NCBI RefSeq assembly: GCF_000737765.1
Contig: NZ_JPRI01000002.1
Span: forward strand, 496,001 to 560,000
Length of the DNA stretch: 64,000 nt
Origin: Chryseobacterium vrystaatense
GTDB lineage: Bacteria; Bacteroidota; Bacteroidia; Flavobacteriales; Weeksellaceae
Reading direction: 5' to 3'
Shown: one piece after another, positions 52,595-61,413 of the stretch
How positions within the stretch are numbered: the stretch's first letter is position 1
Layout: each line of letters opens with the position of its first letter
Position numbers and translations under genes: made by a program
Notes under the pieces: generated by a model
What the model was told of the DNA's origin: nothing
Databases searched by the model: none
Seen by the model: the letters and a program-made list of their open reading frames with translations, nothing else

Positions 52595-53296
52595 TTAATT
52601 ACAAATAGTCAGAAACTGATGGCTCATCTGCACTTTGAATTTGGCTTCCGATTTTAATTTAGCATAAATGGTATGTTCAAATGCCTGTACGGATTTCAGC
52701 TTTCTGTCGATATACTCTGCGATTTGTGCTACGGAGAAAATAAAGTCCCTGTATACTGTCATATTTACGGTCTGTCCATAATGAGGAAGATAGGCCTTTA
52801 AAAAAGGAAGTGCCGCCTGATGTCTGTTATAATTGACACAGTATCCAGCTCCGTCTCTAGATGTGATGATTTCACGGTCATTGATATAGTCCAGAATTGT
52901 TTTATTGGTGTCCAAAGAGCTGCTGTTTTTTAAAAGATGCCTGTTTATTTTATCCAGAATGTGCTGAGCATATTCCATCATGGTAATCGTTTTCCACTCA
53001 AAGATATGGTTCATTCCTTTGGAAGTCTTAGGATTTTTCCCGTTATCACAGCTGGTACAGAAAGAAATACCGATCTTTTCATGATAAGGAAAAAAGCAGT
53101 CTTTGATCTCCATAGAAGCATCAGTCAGAAGTCTGTCATCCCCAAAACTATAGTATAGATAAGGACTGTAAAGATTTGCAAGAGCCTTGAGAAAATCGAT
53201 CTCGCTGGCATTATGATATTCTTCAAACCATTGTTCAAGAGTATCGTAATAATGGCTTTCAAATTCTTTAAATGTTAAGTAAAACGGCAATTCCAT
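52595..53296 (-). CDS. Hypothetical protein
   Basis: 233 aa from the ATG at 53296 (MELPFYLTFKEFESHYYDTLE). An in-frame ATG at 53320 would add 8 residues. No signal or membrane segment. A CTSCDNGKNP segment (CxxC) may bind metal, followed by helical, Tyr/His-rich sequence. No domain recognised. Confidence 0.7.
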   Translation of the reverse strand: MELPFYLTFKEFESHYYDTLEQWFEEYHNASEIDFLKALANLYSPYLYYSFGDDRLLTDASMEIKDCFFPYHEKIGISFCTSCDNGKNPKTSKGMNHIFEWKTITMMEYAQHILDKINRHLLKNSSSLDTNKTILDYINDREIITSRDGAGYCVNYNRHQAALPFLKAYLPHYGQTVNMTVYRDFIFSVAQIAEYIDRKLKSVQAFEHTIYAKLKSEAKFKVQMSHQFLTICN

Positions 53297-53320
53297 AGCT
53301 CTGTAATTTTGATAGGACAA

Positions 53321-53722
53321 AGCTATAGCGCTAATGCGACAAAACTTGACGTGTTATATTTTTTTATAAGAGTCAAGATGAAAGAGTCAAGAAGCAAGAA
53401 TCAAGATGGTAGACATCAGATTTCAGATTTCAGACTTAAAGCAGTCCTTGGAAGTCATATTGGTTGGCAATTAAAGAACCAGGAGTCAAGATATTAGACA
53501 TCAGCTATGATGGGTGGAGGCTTCCAGGCCATACCTATGAGATTTTAGACTATTAAAATTTCAGAAGATTCAAGGATGAGGCTTAATTACTGTCATCTGG
53601 CAACCAGCAACTCATTTTACATCCACAAACACCCCGACCCTTCGACTCTTAAACTCTACAACTCTATACTCCCTCAGACTCTCCCAATTTCAAACCCGCA
53701 CTCCGTATCGCGAACGCTAAAA
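53321..53722. other. Intergenic region built of degenerate direct repeats
   Basis: About 400 bp without a supported gene. Two copies of AGTCAAGAT-xx-TAGACATCAG type sequence (53398-53419 and 53482-53504), AGATTTCAGATTTCAGAC (about 53418-53435, identical to 18952) and a C/T-rich ACTCT-repeat stretch at 53630-53710. Same sequence style as 8.5-8.8 kb and 18.9-19.2 kb. Confidence 0.6.
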
Positions 53723-55255
53723 CTATTTATCATAATTCATCATCATATATTCAAAGTAATGGATCATCTTCATGTAGTTTTCGATGCTGATGTATTCATT
53801 GGTGCTGTGAATGCTTTGCTGCTCTGAACTGTTGATCTTGACAGGCATAAATCTGTAGATGTTTTTACTTACAATCTGGTATTTGTAAGCATCAGTGCCT
53901 GCCATGGTAAGATATGGGGTAACAATTGCACCCGGATTGATCTCTTTAACACCTGCTTCAATCAATTGATAAGCTTTGGTATTGGTAGGAGAAACTGCGG
54001 AAGCTTCTCTTGTATTGTCTATTTCTTCCACCTCAACGTCGAAACCTTCTGTGGCTTTTGCGATGTGTTCTCGGACTTCTTTGGCTGTATTTCCGGGAAG
54101 AAGTCTGAAATTAACAACAAATTCAACTTCAGGAGAAAGAACATTGGTCCCGTCGCTTCCTTTCATCATCGTGAGAGCAGTGGTCGTTCTTACCAATGCA
54201 TTGGTGGTATTATTTTTTGTAAGCTGGGATAACAAAACGGGCTTCAGCAACCATTGGTTGGCAATAGCCAGTCTGTTGGAAAATGGCATCGCTCCACCGA
54301 TATTATCAAAAAATTCTTTGATCAACGGAGTTATATTAGGTTTCATTTGATGATCTTCGAGACGCTGCATGATAACCGCAGCCTTCCCTATCGCACTTTC
54401 CATCGGAGGCATCGAAGAATGTCCACCTAATCCTTTGACTTTAATTTTCGCTGACAAAAATCCTTTTTCCGCGCAACCTACTACAGCTACGTCAGAGTCT
54501 ATTCCTGCCACATTTCCTTTCTGCATGATCAGTCCGCCTTCATCGTAAACCGCATCAAATTTCAATCCTTTTTTCTTAAAATAATCTGCGATCTGTATCG
54601 CGCCTTTTTGCCCTCCTACTTCTTCATCGAAACCGAAAGCCAGGTAAATATCGCGTTTAGGAATCTTTTTACTTTTAACCATCATATTCATAGATTCCAT
54701 TAAGGAAAAAAGCATTCCTTTCATGTCGATAGCACCTCTTCCATAGATCCTCCCATTTGCAACGGTTCCTGAAAAGGGTTCAAAATCCCAGTCTTCTGCC
54801 ACTTTAGAAACTGGAGGAAGGGGTTGATCATCGGGTCTGAAAATATTCTGTTCTTTATTTTTCACATCGGCATCTCCAGGTGGTACTACGTCTATATGGG
54901 AAAGAAAAAGAATAGGTTCAAGTGAAGGATCACTTCCTTTAAGACGGAAGACTAATGCGTGGGTATTGACCTCATTATTTTCGGTATTTTGATACACTAA
55001 TGGATAAGATGTTTTAAGATATTCTTTAAAGTGATCAAATGGAGTGTAATTGAATTCACCGAGACTTCCTGTAGACACTGTAGGAATTTTGATACCGCCT
55101 GACAGTCTCATTACTGCAGAATCATTTTTTACAGGTTTCCATCCTTCGGAATTTCCTGCTGTATTCTTTTTAAAGGGATACGTATAGGTTTTGATTAAAA
55201 GTACAGCGACTAAAATAACAAGGATACCCAGAATGACTAAAAGGAACTTTTTCAT
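53723..55255 (-). CDS. M20 family metallopeptidase (carboxypeptidase-like)
   Basis: 510 aa with an N-terminal membrane anchor or signal (residues 4-22). The di-zinc M20 motifs are FLSHIDVVPPGD, GRGAIDMKGMLFSL (bridging Asp) and AFGFDEEVGGQKGA (catalytic Glu), with a final SIHSTNEYISIENYMKM carrying the last His. The size and anchor resemble PM20D1/carboxypeptidase S-like enzymes acting outside the cytoplasm on N-acyl or dipeptide substrates. Confidence 0.93.
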   Translation of the reverse strand: MKKFLLVILGILVILVAVLLIKTYTYPFKKNTAGNSEGWKPVKNDSAVMRLSGGIKIPTVSTGSLGEFNYTPFDHFKEYLKTSYPLVYQNTENNEVNTHALVFRLKGSDPSLEPILFLSHIDVVPPGDADVKNKEQNIFRPDDQPLPPVSKVAEDWDFEPFSGTVANGRIYGRGAIDMKGMLFSLMESMNMMVKSKKIPKRDIYLAFGFDEEVGGQKGAIQIADYFKKKGLKFDAVYDEGGLIMQKGNVAGIDSDVAVVGCAEKGFLSAKIKVKGLGGHSSMPPMESAIGKAAVIMQRLEDHQMKPNITPLIKEFFDNIGGAMPFSNRLAIANQWLLKPVLLSQLTKNNTTNALVRTTTALTMMKGSDGTNVLSPEVEFVVNFRLLPGNTAKEVREHIAKATEGFDVEVEEIDNTREASAVSPTNTKAYQLIEAGVKEINPGAIVTPYLTMAGTDAYKYQIVSKNIYRFMPVKINSSEQQSIHSTNEYISIENYMKMIHYFEYMMMNYDK

Positions 55256-55359
55256 GGCGGTAGGATTTTGTGAGGTGATTGTCTAACAAATATAGCAAAC
55301 AAAATTTCTATAACCGATCTAAAAATAAAATATCTCCCTGACATTAGATATAAATGCAA

Positions 55360-55932
55360 CTACATCTGCATCCAAAGTCCGGAATTGATATCAAAAAACA
55401 CATTGTTATTTTCCAGTCTGAATTTGTCAACAGATTGTTTTGTCGAGTTATTTAATGAAATAAAACGGGCAATACCTTTTTCCTGCTGTCTGTAGCATTC
55501 CATGATATAGTATCCTTTGTATTCATAGGTATACAAAAGACCGTTCTGCATTTCTTTTTCAGGAGTTTTGATAAAGAAATTATTCCTTACATCTGCCAAA
55601 GTTTTTCCAGCATAATAGAATCCCAGCATATTATTATAAATACTTGCTTTGGTATAGGTGAAAAGGATTTGGGATGAAGGCTGCACCTTAAAATTACTTA
55701 GAAGATGACTGATATCTTTATTGGTGAAAAATACATAGTTTTTATCCACCTTATCAAATATATAATCTCCGTAGAAATTGATATCCAAACTGTCATTTTG
55801 GAGGATTAGCTTTCTGGTTATATTTTCAGAGCCTGGTACTGATTCGGTGTGGATGGGTTTTATGTAACTTTTGCAGGAAAACATAGTTAAAAGAAGGGCG
55901 ATGGTGAAGATGTAGGAGATTGTTTTTTTCAT
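55360..55932 (-). CDS. Putative lipoprotein
   Basis: 190 aa with a lipobox (LLTMFSC, Cys at residue 20). Conserved-looking aromatic core (GFYYAGKTLADVRNNFF, YTYEYKGYYIMECYRQQ). No family recognised. Lies between the M20 peptidase and the Rhs array, separated from the latter by a hairpin. Confidence 0.72.
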   Translation of the reverse strand: MKKTISYIFTIALLLTMFSCKSYIKPIHTESVPGSENITRKLILQNDSLDINFYGDYIFDKVDKNYVFFTNKDISHLLSNFKVQPSSQILFTYTKASIYNNMLGFYYAGKTLADVRNNFFIKTPEKEMQNGLLYTYEYKGYYIMECYRQQEKGIARFISLNNSTKQSVDKFRLENNNVFFDINSGLWMQM

Positions 55933-55996
55933 GGATTGTTTTTATGTGAATTTAGTAAATAGCTACAATATAGGTTATTTTAAAAACTAAAATAAT

Positions 55997-56024
55997 AAAA
56001 CCACTGTTTTTTCACAGTGGTTTA
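55997..56024. terminator. Terminator hairpin at left end of Rhs array
   Basis: AAACCACTGT/ACAGTGGTTT-type stem with T-rich flanks on both sides. The same stem recurs at 57512, 58383 and 60597. Confidence 0.8.
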
Positions 56025-56030
56025 TTTTAT

Positions 56031-56065
56031 TCGGCAGCACTAGCAAGAATACTAGTACCAGCACT
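56031..56065. repeat. Rhs junction palindrome 1
   Basis: CACTAG...ACTAGT palindrome after an immunity gene and before a hairpin. Placed like the junctions at 57541, 58414, 60653 and 62552 but more diverged. Confidence 0.45.
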
Positions 56066-56070
56066 AGATG

Positions 56071-56364
56071 TCATTTTATAACAAAAAATTCATCAATAAA
56101 ATTTTCATCTTCATCTAAGTATAGAATATAAAAACCTATTTTTTTTTCTTTACATTCTATATCTATTTCAATTTTAAAACTATTAATATACAGCTCGTTT
56201 TTCTCGTATAGAACATAAACAATACTTTTATTTATTAGTTTTAAATCTCTTTCTTCACAAGATTCTTTTAATTCATTTAAAATATCTTCATCCTTTAAAA
56301 TATTATTTATATACTCTGAGGAGATCAAAAATAACTTTTCTATATTTCTATTTAATATTTTCAT
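56071..56364 (-). CDS. Putative Rhs-associated immunity protein
   Basis: 97 aa, soluble and acidic, AT-rich, no signal (MKILNRNIEKLFLISSEYIN). It starts 12 bp after the reconstructed end of the Rhs toxin at 56377, the usual immunity position. The family is not recognised; role inferred from place. Confidence 0.6.
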   Translation of the reverse strand: MKILNRNIEKLFLISSEYINNILKDEDILNELKESCEERDLKLINKSIVYVLYEKNELYINSFKIEIDIECKEKKIGFYILYLDEDENFIDEFFVIK

Positions 56365-56376
56365 AAGTTTAATGTT

Positions 56377-56560
56377 TTAATGACCCATCGCTTTATCAAA
56401 AACAATGTGTCCATTTGCATTTGGATTACCATAAATTCTATAATCGCCTCCTTTTCCTAATACTTTTAGCTTATATTTATAACCTGTTGAAGTAGCTTCT
56501 GTTGCTGATAAACTTATTATACCTTGTTGCCCTTCAGGAGCAACTATTCCTTTACTAATT
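56377..56560 (-). pseudogene. Frameshifted toxin C-terminus of Rhs module
   Basis: Reading one frame off from the upstream gene gives KNAISKGIVAPEGQQG, YKYKLKVLGKGGDYRIYG and NANGHIVFDKAMGH ending at 56377. It joins the upstream frame if the A7 run (plus-strand T at 56572-56578) had eight A. A conserved G-x-GH end suggests a genuine toxin domain of unassigned family. Confidence 0.65.
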
Positions 56561-57422
56561 GCATTTTTAACTTTTTTTGTATACTAGGATCTAAAGAATC
56601 AAAAACTTTTCTGGTTACCCAGCCCGAAGTTTTTTTAGCATCTTTTTTGGCAAGTGCTTTTCCAGCAGCTTTTCCCACTGCCCTCAAACTACTTTTTAAT
56701 GGTCCTCTACCTATATCAGGCATTTCAAGCAATATCATAGTATCTTCATCCCTTGTAGGCATCTTTCTTTTATCTGGACCAGAATCAAATAAAGATCCAA
56801 AGCTAAAACCATTGCCATATCTAGTATAATAATAAAAATCTATATATCCTTGGTTTATTTCATAATTATCATCCCTCTCTAAACTTGTATTAAGAGAATT
56901 ATAATAGTTAGCATAAATTTTTGCTTTTGCAAAGTCATGACCATTAACTAAAACAGTCTCATTAACTCCGTCATTAATGTTTATCTCTTCTCCTGTGTTT
57001 TGATTCCTATAAATTGTCGAAATCGTTTGTACTTGTTCAGGCATCATACCGGTCGGGTCATTGTAAAAAATAGGATTATTATCTGCATAAATATATGGTT
57101 GTAAAGTCGTTTCGGCCAAAGGGTCAATTACCCCCCAACGTGCCAAGTCGGGCATATAAAATCTTGCACCATAATCATACACCCCACTCTCCTGAAGCTC
57201 CTTCCCATTATACTTATATTTATATACAGTACTTCCTGATAAAACATTATACCCTTCATGCTTCAGCCCAAACGGATAATAATTGTTCTCCTCAATAATC
57301 TCAGCTCCTGGGCAATTTTTAAAGTAACTCAGTCTTGTATTTCCAAGATGATCGGTATAATTATACACATACTTCCCGGTTTCAAAATTAAAATAACCTT
57401 CAGCTGTAGGGAAGAATTTCAA
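56544..57422 (-). CDS. Rhs repeat-associated core fragment with C-terminal toxin region (truncated)
   Basis: 292 aa. The N-terminal 110 residues are Rhs core (YNYTDHLGNTRLSYFKN, YNGKELQESGVYDYGARFYMPDLARWGVIDPLA), followed by a variable tip (YADNNPIFYNDPTGM and on). Core-like sequence continues upstream to about 57500 (VTKIFGTDTTDYLDGF) but ends at a TAA with no start, so this is an orphan tip without its shell. At the 3' end a one-base poly(A) contraction brings an early stop; the true toxin end is at 56377. Confidence 0.8.
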   Translation of the reverse strand: MKFFPTAEGYFNFETGKYVYNYTDHLGNTRLSYFKNCPGAEIIEENNYYPFGLKHEGYNVLSGSTVYKYKYNGKELQESGVYDYGARFYMPDLARWGVIDPLAETTLQPYIYADNNPIFYNDPTGMMPEQVQTISTIYRNQNTGEEININDGVNETVLVNGHDFAKAKIYANYYNSLNTSLERDDNYEINQGYIDFYYYTRYGNGFSFGSLFDSGPDKRKMPTRDEDTMILLEMPDIGRGPLKSSLRAVGKAAGKALAKKDAKKTSGWVTRKVFDSLDPSIQKKLKMQLVKE

Positions 57423-57500
57423 TGTGCCGTTTTCATACTGGAAACCATCTAAATAATCTGTGGTGTCTGTACCAAAGATCTTTGTTACTTTATTTTAAGC
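57176..57500 (-). repeat. Rhs core direct repeat, copy A
   Basis: About 325 bp with about 90 percent identity by eye to 62151-62480 (the stretch from CCTGAAGCTCCTTCCCATT to the FGT-TDYL coding region); partly shared with 60180-60300. Confidence 0.8.
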
Positions 57501-57511
57501 TAAAATAATAA

Positions 57512-57540
57512 AACCACTGTAAAAAACAGTGGCTTATTTT
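57512..57540. terminator. Module-end hairpin
   Basis: ACCACTG/CAGTGG-type stem with TTATTTT; same family as 55997. Confidence 0.75.
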
Positions 57541-57572
57541 ATTGATGGGCATGAGCGAAACGCTCGCACCAC
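57541..57572. repeat. Rhs junction palindrome 2
   Basis: ATTGATGGGCAT-GAGCG-AAA-CGCTC-GCACCAC; shares ATTGATGGGCA with the junction at 58414 but has a different palindrome. Confidence 0.65.
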
Positions 57573-57713
57573 AAGGGAATTCAGAAGAATATTTACAATA
57601 GTATTCCGAAATACTTCATTCGTTAATACCTATAAACTCGCATTTAAAATTTTACTGCTTTTACTTGCTTTTTATCATAGCCTGCGCTAGTATTGGGAGG
57701 CAAACATATTATA

Positions 57714-58121
57714 TTAACCTTTTACAAACCATTTTTTATTTATATATCGCCAAGGTAAAAGAGCAATCAATAAGCAAATTACTAAAAGTACAATATTCTT
57801 CGAATATTTAGGGGTTGTAACTTCGTAAATGAATTCATCGTTATTCGCACTATAAAAAGCCTTTATATAACTACCAATAGGATAATTAACACATTTATCA
57901 TATGGCACTTCAATACTATATACTTTTTTATTAGCATTGATCCACACAGTAGATTTCATCCTTGGAGCTGAATGGCAATTCTGTTTTATAACTTTCTCAT
58001 TTAAGATGTTATTTTCATTCATTGCTTGCTTATACTGATCAAATTGCTTTAAAGTAAGTCCCAATCCTAAAATTATTATGAAGATAATTAGAATTTGACT
58101 TTTATAAAATTTTTGTTTCAT
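57714..58121 (-). CDS. Putative immunity protein with two membrane helices
   Basis: 135 aa. Helices at about residues 9-24 and 108-125 frame an external loop of 80 residues with Cys pair (QNCHSAPRM, DKCVNYPIG). Starts 21 bp after the end of a toxin remnant at 58143. A membrane-bound immunity protein would fit a toxin acting at the membrane or periplasm; inferred. Confidence 0.65.
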   Translation of the reverse strand: MKQKFYKSQILIIFIIILGLGLTLKQFDQYKQAMNENNILNEKVIKQNCHSAPRMKSTVWINANKKVYSIEVPYDKCVNYPIGSYIKAFYSANNDEFIYEVTTPKYSKNIVLLVICLLIALLPWRYINKKWFVKG

Positions 58122-58142
58122 TTTTTCAAAATTTTTCGTTTA

Positions 58143-58327
58143 TCACTTCGCCAATGATAATTTACCTTGCTTAGGTTTATCTTTATCTTCTTTTTTAAAT
58201 AGTTGATCAGTTAATCCATTTACTCCGGTTTTCTTAAAAACATCGTTTACTGTTTTAACTCCTGTACATGCAGATCCGTAGTTAATAACATTCTTTTCTG
58301 CCTCTTGAAGTTTAGTTTCTAATTTTT
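58143..58327 (-). pseudogene. Toxin C-terminal remnant
   Basis: About 61 codons without a start, bounded by an in-frame TAA: LQEAEKNVINYGSACTG, VNDVFKKTGVNGLTDQLF and a Lys/Asp-rich end. Position before an immunity gene marks it as the left-over tail of an Rhs toxin. Confidence 0.55.
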
Positions 58328-58382
58328 AAAGGTGTAAATAGTCACAATATAGATTAAATAATGCTTTCAGAGCAAAAATGAT

Positions 58383-58413
58383 AAAACCACTGCAAAAACA
58401 GTGGTTTACTTTT
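58383..58413. terminator. Module-end hairpin
   Basis: AAAACCACTG/CAGTGGTTT stem, loop CAAAAA; on plus followed by ACTTTTATT. Confidence 0.75.
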
Positions 58414-58445
58414 ATTGATGGGCACAAGCTGCAAGCTCGCGCCAG
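58414..58445. repeat. Rhs junction palindrome 3
   Basis: ATTGATGGGCAC-AAGCTGCAAGCTC-GCGCCAG; AGCT-GCA-AGCT palindrome inside the same frame of conserved bases as the junction at 57541. Confidence 0.65.
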
Positions 58446-58455
58446 TAAGGGACTG

Positions 58456-58880
58456 TTATGATTTAATGTAATATATTGTACCATCGTGTCTGATTGATAT
58501 TATCCAACTCAAATTTTGCTTTGATATTTCAATCTCATCTGCCATAGGATACCAAATATCATTGAAATATTTACAAAAATCTTTTAGTGTAAACTTATCG
58601 ACATTTACAAAAGAATTCAAAGTTACATATATATCATTGCCTTCTTTTAAATTTAATTCTTTGATTCCATTTAAAAAATTAAAATTTTCATCTTCAGCAT
58701 TTAATCTATCAAAAAAATCTGTATTTTATTTAAATTATTATCAAAATATATTTCTTGAATTTGATATTTATCTTTAATATTATTTTTTATTTTAATACAC
58801 TCTTCATTTTTTAACTCATCATAAAAAGGAAAATCAGTATTATATTCTTTTCTAAATAATTCTTTTTTGAAACTTTCCAT
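58456..58880 (-). pseudogene. Frameshifted immunity-like gene
   Basis: Begins MESFKKELFRKEYNTDFPFY and continues to IYFDNNLNK, then needs a one-base insertion near 58725 to read on as TDFFDRLNAEDENFNFLNG to the end SIRHDGTIYYIKS at 58456. About 142 codons. Soluble, very AT-rich; probably a second immunity gene of the module at 59-60.5 kb. Confidence 0.6.
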
Positions 58881-58909
58881 ATATTTAAAGTTTCATTGGT
58901 ATTGCTACA

Positions 58910-59542
58910 CTAATTTTTCAGTTTTGAGAGATCTATACTATTAAAATAATTTTTATTAAAGATAGGTCTCATCATTAAATTATTGAAAAATTCCATATTA
59001 CTTTTATCCGATTCAAGAAGTTCTACAACAAAATTCAAGTATTCAGATTTGTTAGAAATTTTAAATAATATAACACTAGACAGTATTTGTTCATTTTGAA
59101 AATAATCTTTACTGTCTCTGACATAAATTAATGTTTTAAATAATTCTCCAATATAGATAAACTTAAAATTCATTAATAAATATTCTAAAATACTTAACAC
59201 TAAACAATTTTCATCACCTTTATTTTTAATGACCTTTTTTAAGATTTTATCATAACTAAGATCCAATCCAAAATCGCTGGCAAAATAAATTAAATCTGAA
59301 ACAAAATCTGTATTATCATTTTCTAGATTTAAATTCGTAAAATGTTCTGTAAATTGAAAATCATCCTGATCAAAAAGAGAATATTCACTAAGAAAAGTTT
59401 CAACTAATTCCTTTTCTTCCAGGTTTAAAATGAAATTAATTTCTTCTAAAGAAATTTTTATTTTTTCTTTACACAAGTTTATAATTTGTTGATTAGCTTC
59501 ACTAAAAGGAAGCATACTAAGATCTAATATTAACTTTTTCAT
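58910..59542 (-). CDS. Putative Rhs-associated immunity protein
   Basis: 210 aa, soluble, all-helical look, Leu/Asn/Glu-rich (MKKLILDLSMLPFSEANQQI ...). Its ATG overlaps the reconstructed toxin stop as ATGA (59539-59542), the classical coupling of toxin and immunity genes. Family not recognised. Confidence 0.68.
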   Translation of the reverse strand: MKKLILDLSMLPFSEANQQIINLCKEKIKISLEEINFILNLEEKELVETFLSEYSLFDQDDFQFTEHFTNLNLENDNTDFVSDLIYFASDFGLDLSYDKILKKVIKNKGDENCLVLSILEYLLMNFKFIYIGELFKTLIYVRDSKDYFQNEQILSSVILFKISNKSEYLNFVVELLESDKSNMEFFNNLMMRPIFNKNYFNSIDLSKLKN

Positions 59543-59820
59543 TTTTTCTTATCTTTACTTTGTCTAGAGCCCCTTTCTCCTGTATTCTTCTCATGTCTTT
59601 TGAGCTTTTGTTTTTCTAGATTTGTTAACGTTCCTGCTTCTTTTTTGCTTTAAGTGCTTCTATATCATCAGCCTTACCATTATTTTTTCCTCGTTGAGCA
59701 AAATCAAATTTATTATCACCTTTTTTAATTGTATGATCAATGGGCTTTTTAAATCCGCTATCATCTACAGGAACAGCTTCCCCGTTAATATCCTCTTCCT
59801 CACTATTGAATTTTTTTGGA
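59539..59820 (-). pseudogene. Frameshifted toxin C-terminus of decayed Rhs module
   Basis: Out of frame with the Rhs fragment at 59803. It reads NSEEEDINGEAVPVDDSGF, IDHTIKKGDNKFDFAQRGKN, then, if the A6 run (plus T at 59641-59646) had seven A, EAGTLTNLEKQKLKRHEKN and TGERGSRQSKDKKK to the stop at 59539. Basic, His/Arg-containing end suggests a nuclease-like toxin; unproven. Confidence 0.6.
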
Positions 59821-60243
59821 CCAACATTTTATAATGATTTCAGTTTCCTTCCAAGCTTCAGTTGCATGATAAATTTCAGGAGTATTCCAAAGTATTATGC
59901 CTGCCAGTCCTGCTGCTGCAAGTGTATAGGGACTTGGATACCTACTCCCCGTCATGACAATACCACTTAACATAGCTGTTGATGAAAACTCAACTCCACG
60001 AGGCTCAAGTTTAACAGGTCTATATACAGTAATAACGATAGGCTCTATTTCTATTGTTTTCACTGGCGGATCTCCAGGACCATTATTTCCAAAAAGTTCA
60101 CCAATCATTCCTGTAGGATCATTAAAGCTTATTGGATTATTCCAAACGTAACTATAAGCTTCATGAGTATACTGACTCTTAGGATCTAAAACTCCCCACC
60201 TTCCCAAGTCGGGCATATAAAATCTTGCACCATCATCATACAT
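59803..60243 (-). CDS. Rhs core/tip fragment (part of a decayed gene)
   Basis: 146 aa starting at the middle of the Rhs core end signature (MYDDGARFYMPDLGRWGVLDP). The following tip includes VWNNPISFNDPTGM and a hydrophobic stretch (YTLAAAGLAGIILWN). It is a surviving open piece of a pseudogene spanning 59539-60560; the ATG is an internal codon and expression is doubtful. Confidence 0.6.
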   Translation of the reverse strand: MYDDGARFYMPDLGRWGVLDPKSQYTHEAYSYVWNNPISFNDPTGMIGELFGNNGPGDPPVKTIEIEPIVITVYRPVKLEPRGVEFSSTAMLSGIVMTGSRYPSPYTLAAAGLAGIILWNTPEIYHATEAWKETEIIIKCWSKKIQ

Positions 60244-60560
60244 CCCACTCTCCTGAAGCTCCTTCCCATTGTACTTATACTGATAAGCATTCTGTGTAGT
60301 AGATGTATAATTATGCAGTAATCCAAAAGCATAACAATTATTGACTTCTACAATTTCTCCGGGCTTTCATCCATCAACACAGTTAGGGACATCCCCATGG
60401 ACTTTGTGAAGTTTCACACTCTTGCCAGAAGTATTATCTCGACTGAATAAACCCATTTTTATGATTATCTGAATAACTCAGTCTGATATTTCCCAAATGA
60501 TCCGTGAAATTGTAAATATACTTATTGTTTTCAAAATAATATATAACTGTACTATAGACG
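60244..60560 (-). pseudogene. Decayed Rhs core upstream part
   Basis: Reads YIYNFTDHLGNIRLSYSDNHKNG and later KPGEIVEVNNCYAFGLLHNY but contains nonsense codons where homologous text expects Gln (CAA to TAA before YFWQECETSQSPWG) and Trp (TGG to TGA before KPGEIV), and at least one frameshift. Clear pseudogene. Confidence 0.75.
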
Positions 60561-60596
60561 TATTTCAATACAAAAAAAGAAAAATTTTATAACATA

Positions 60597-60628
60597 AAAC
60601 CACTGCTATTGAGCAGTGGTTTTTGTTA
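60597..60628. terminator. Module-end hairpin
   Basis: AAAACCACTGCT/AGCAGTGGTTTT stem, loop ATTG, T-rich after. Confidence 0.82.
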
Positions 60629-60632
60629 TTTA

Positions 60633-60760
60633 TTACTTTACCACACAAAAGGATTCGTGCGGAAGCGGGGGGCTAAATGCAGATTCACCGTTTATTAATT
60701 TTTTAGCAGAAAGTTCACTAACTCCACCAAGAATCTCTCCAGAACCATATATATGCACAA
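60633..60760 (-). other. Short open remnant plus junction palindrome 4
   Basis: A start-less frame reads VHIYGSGEILGGVSELSAKK and on to a stop at 60633. At 60653-60675 GGATTCGTGCGGAAGCGGGG occupies the place of the junction palindromes. Could be a toxin or immunity scrap; not recognised. Confidence 0.3.
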
Positions 60761-60792
60761 TAAAACCTTGCAAAATACAAGGTTTTATTTTT
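60761..60792. terminator. Terminator after HExxH module
   Basis: TAAAACCTTG/CAAGGTTTTA stem with T-rich flanks on both strands, about 45 bp after the immunity gene at 60835. Confidence 0.8.
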
Positions 60793-60834
60793 TAAGAACT
60801 ACAGGTTATAACCTTTGTGCAGCCAATTTATACA

Positions 60835-61413
60835 TTATTCAAGATTGTATTGATTAAAGAAATTTAATATTTTCAAATACGGCTCTAGTTTGGCTAAATC
60901 ACCATCACTTAAATTACCAGACAAAGAATCATAATAATAACTAAATCTTTTATCATTTTTTTTTATTAAATTAAAATAATTATAACACCCAAAACACATT
61001 CCACAATTTTTATACATACTAATATTTTCAAAATTATTAAATAATATCTCAAAATCTGAGTTATTAATTTCTATTTGTTTTTGAATAATTATTTTACTAT
61101 TGGAAATTTTAATGTAGAACCATTTATTATCTTTATTTTTATAAATTCTGCTGAATGTCACATCAACATCCCCAGACTTTGATTTATAGAAAATAATATC
61201 ATATATATTACTATCATTGTAAAATCCTTTTAATTCCTTCTTCAATATTTCATTATCTCCTACTTCTAATATCATTTCTTTATTTGAAGTAGCTATCATG
61301 CAAATTTTATCACTTGAGATAGCTGCTTGGCTTTTGCAACTATTACAAAGTAATAAAATAAACAAAAAAACTAAGTTAATGAAAGAATTATTTTTTCTTC
61401 TTATAATAATCAT
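60835..61413 (-). CDS. Putative lipoprotein immunity protein of the HExxH Rhs module
   Basis: 192 aa. N-terminal signal with lipobox-like LLCNSC (Cys at about residue 26). Contains NCGMCFGCYNYF, a CxxCxxC cluster that may bind metal. Overlaps the toxin gene end by 26 nt. A lipidated immunity protein suggests it neutralises the toxin outside the cytoplasm; inferred. Confidence 0.68.
   Translation of the reverse strand: MIIIRRKNNSFINLVFLFILLLCNSCKSQAAISSDKICMIATSNKEMILEVGDNEILKKELKGFYNDSNIYDIIFYKSKSGDVDVTFSRIYKNKDNKWFYIKISNSKIIIQKQIEINNSDFEILFNNFENISMYKNCGMCFGCYNYFNLIKKNDKRFSYYYDSLSGNLSDGDLAKLEPYLKILNFFNQYNLE

Noticed and set aside
57095..57298. Plus-strand small ORFs within the Rhs repeats
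   Set aside because: They recur only because the Rhs core is repeated on minus; no ribosome site or family match.
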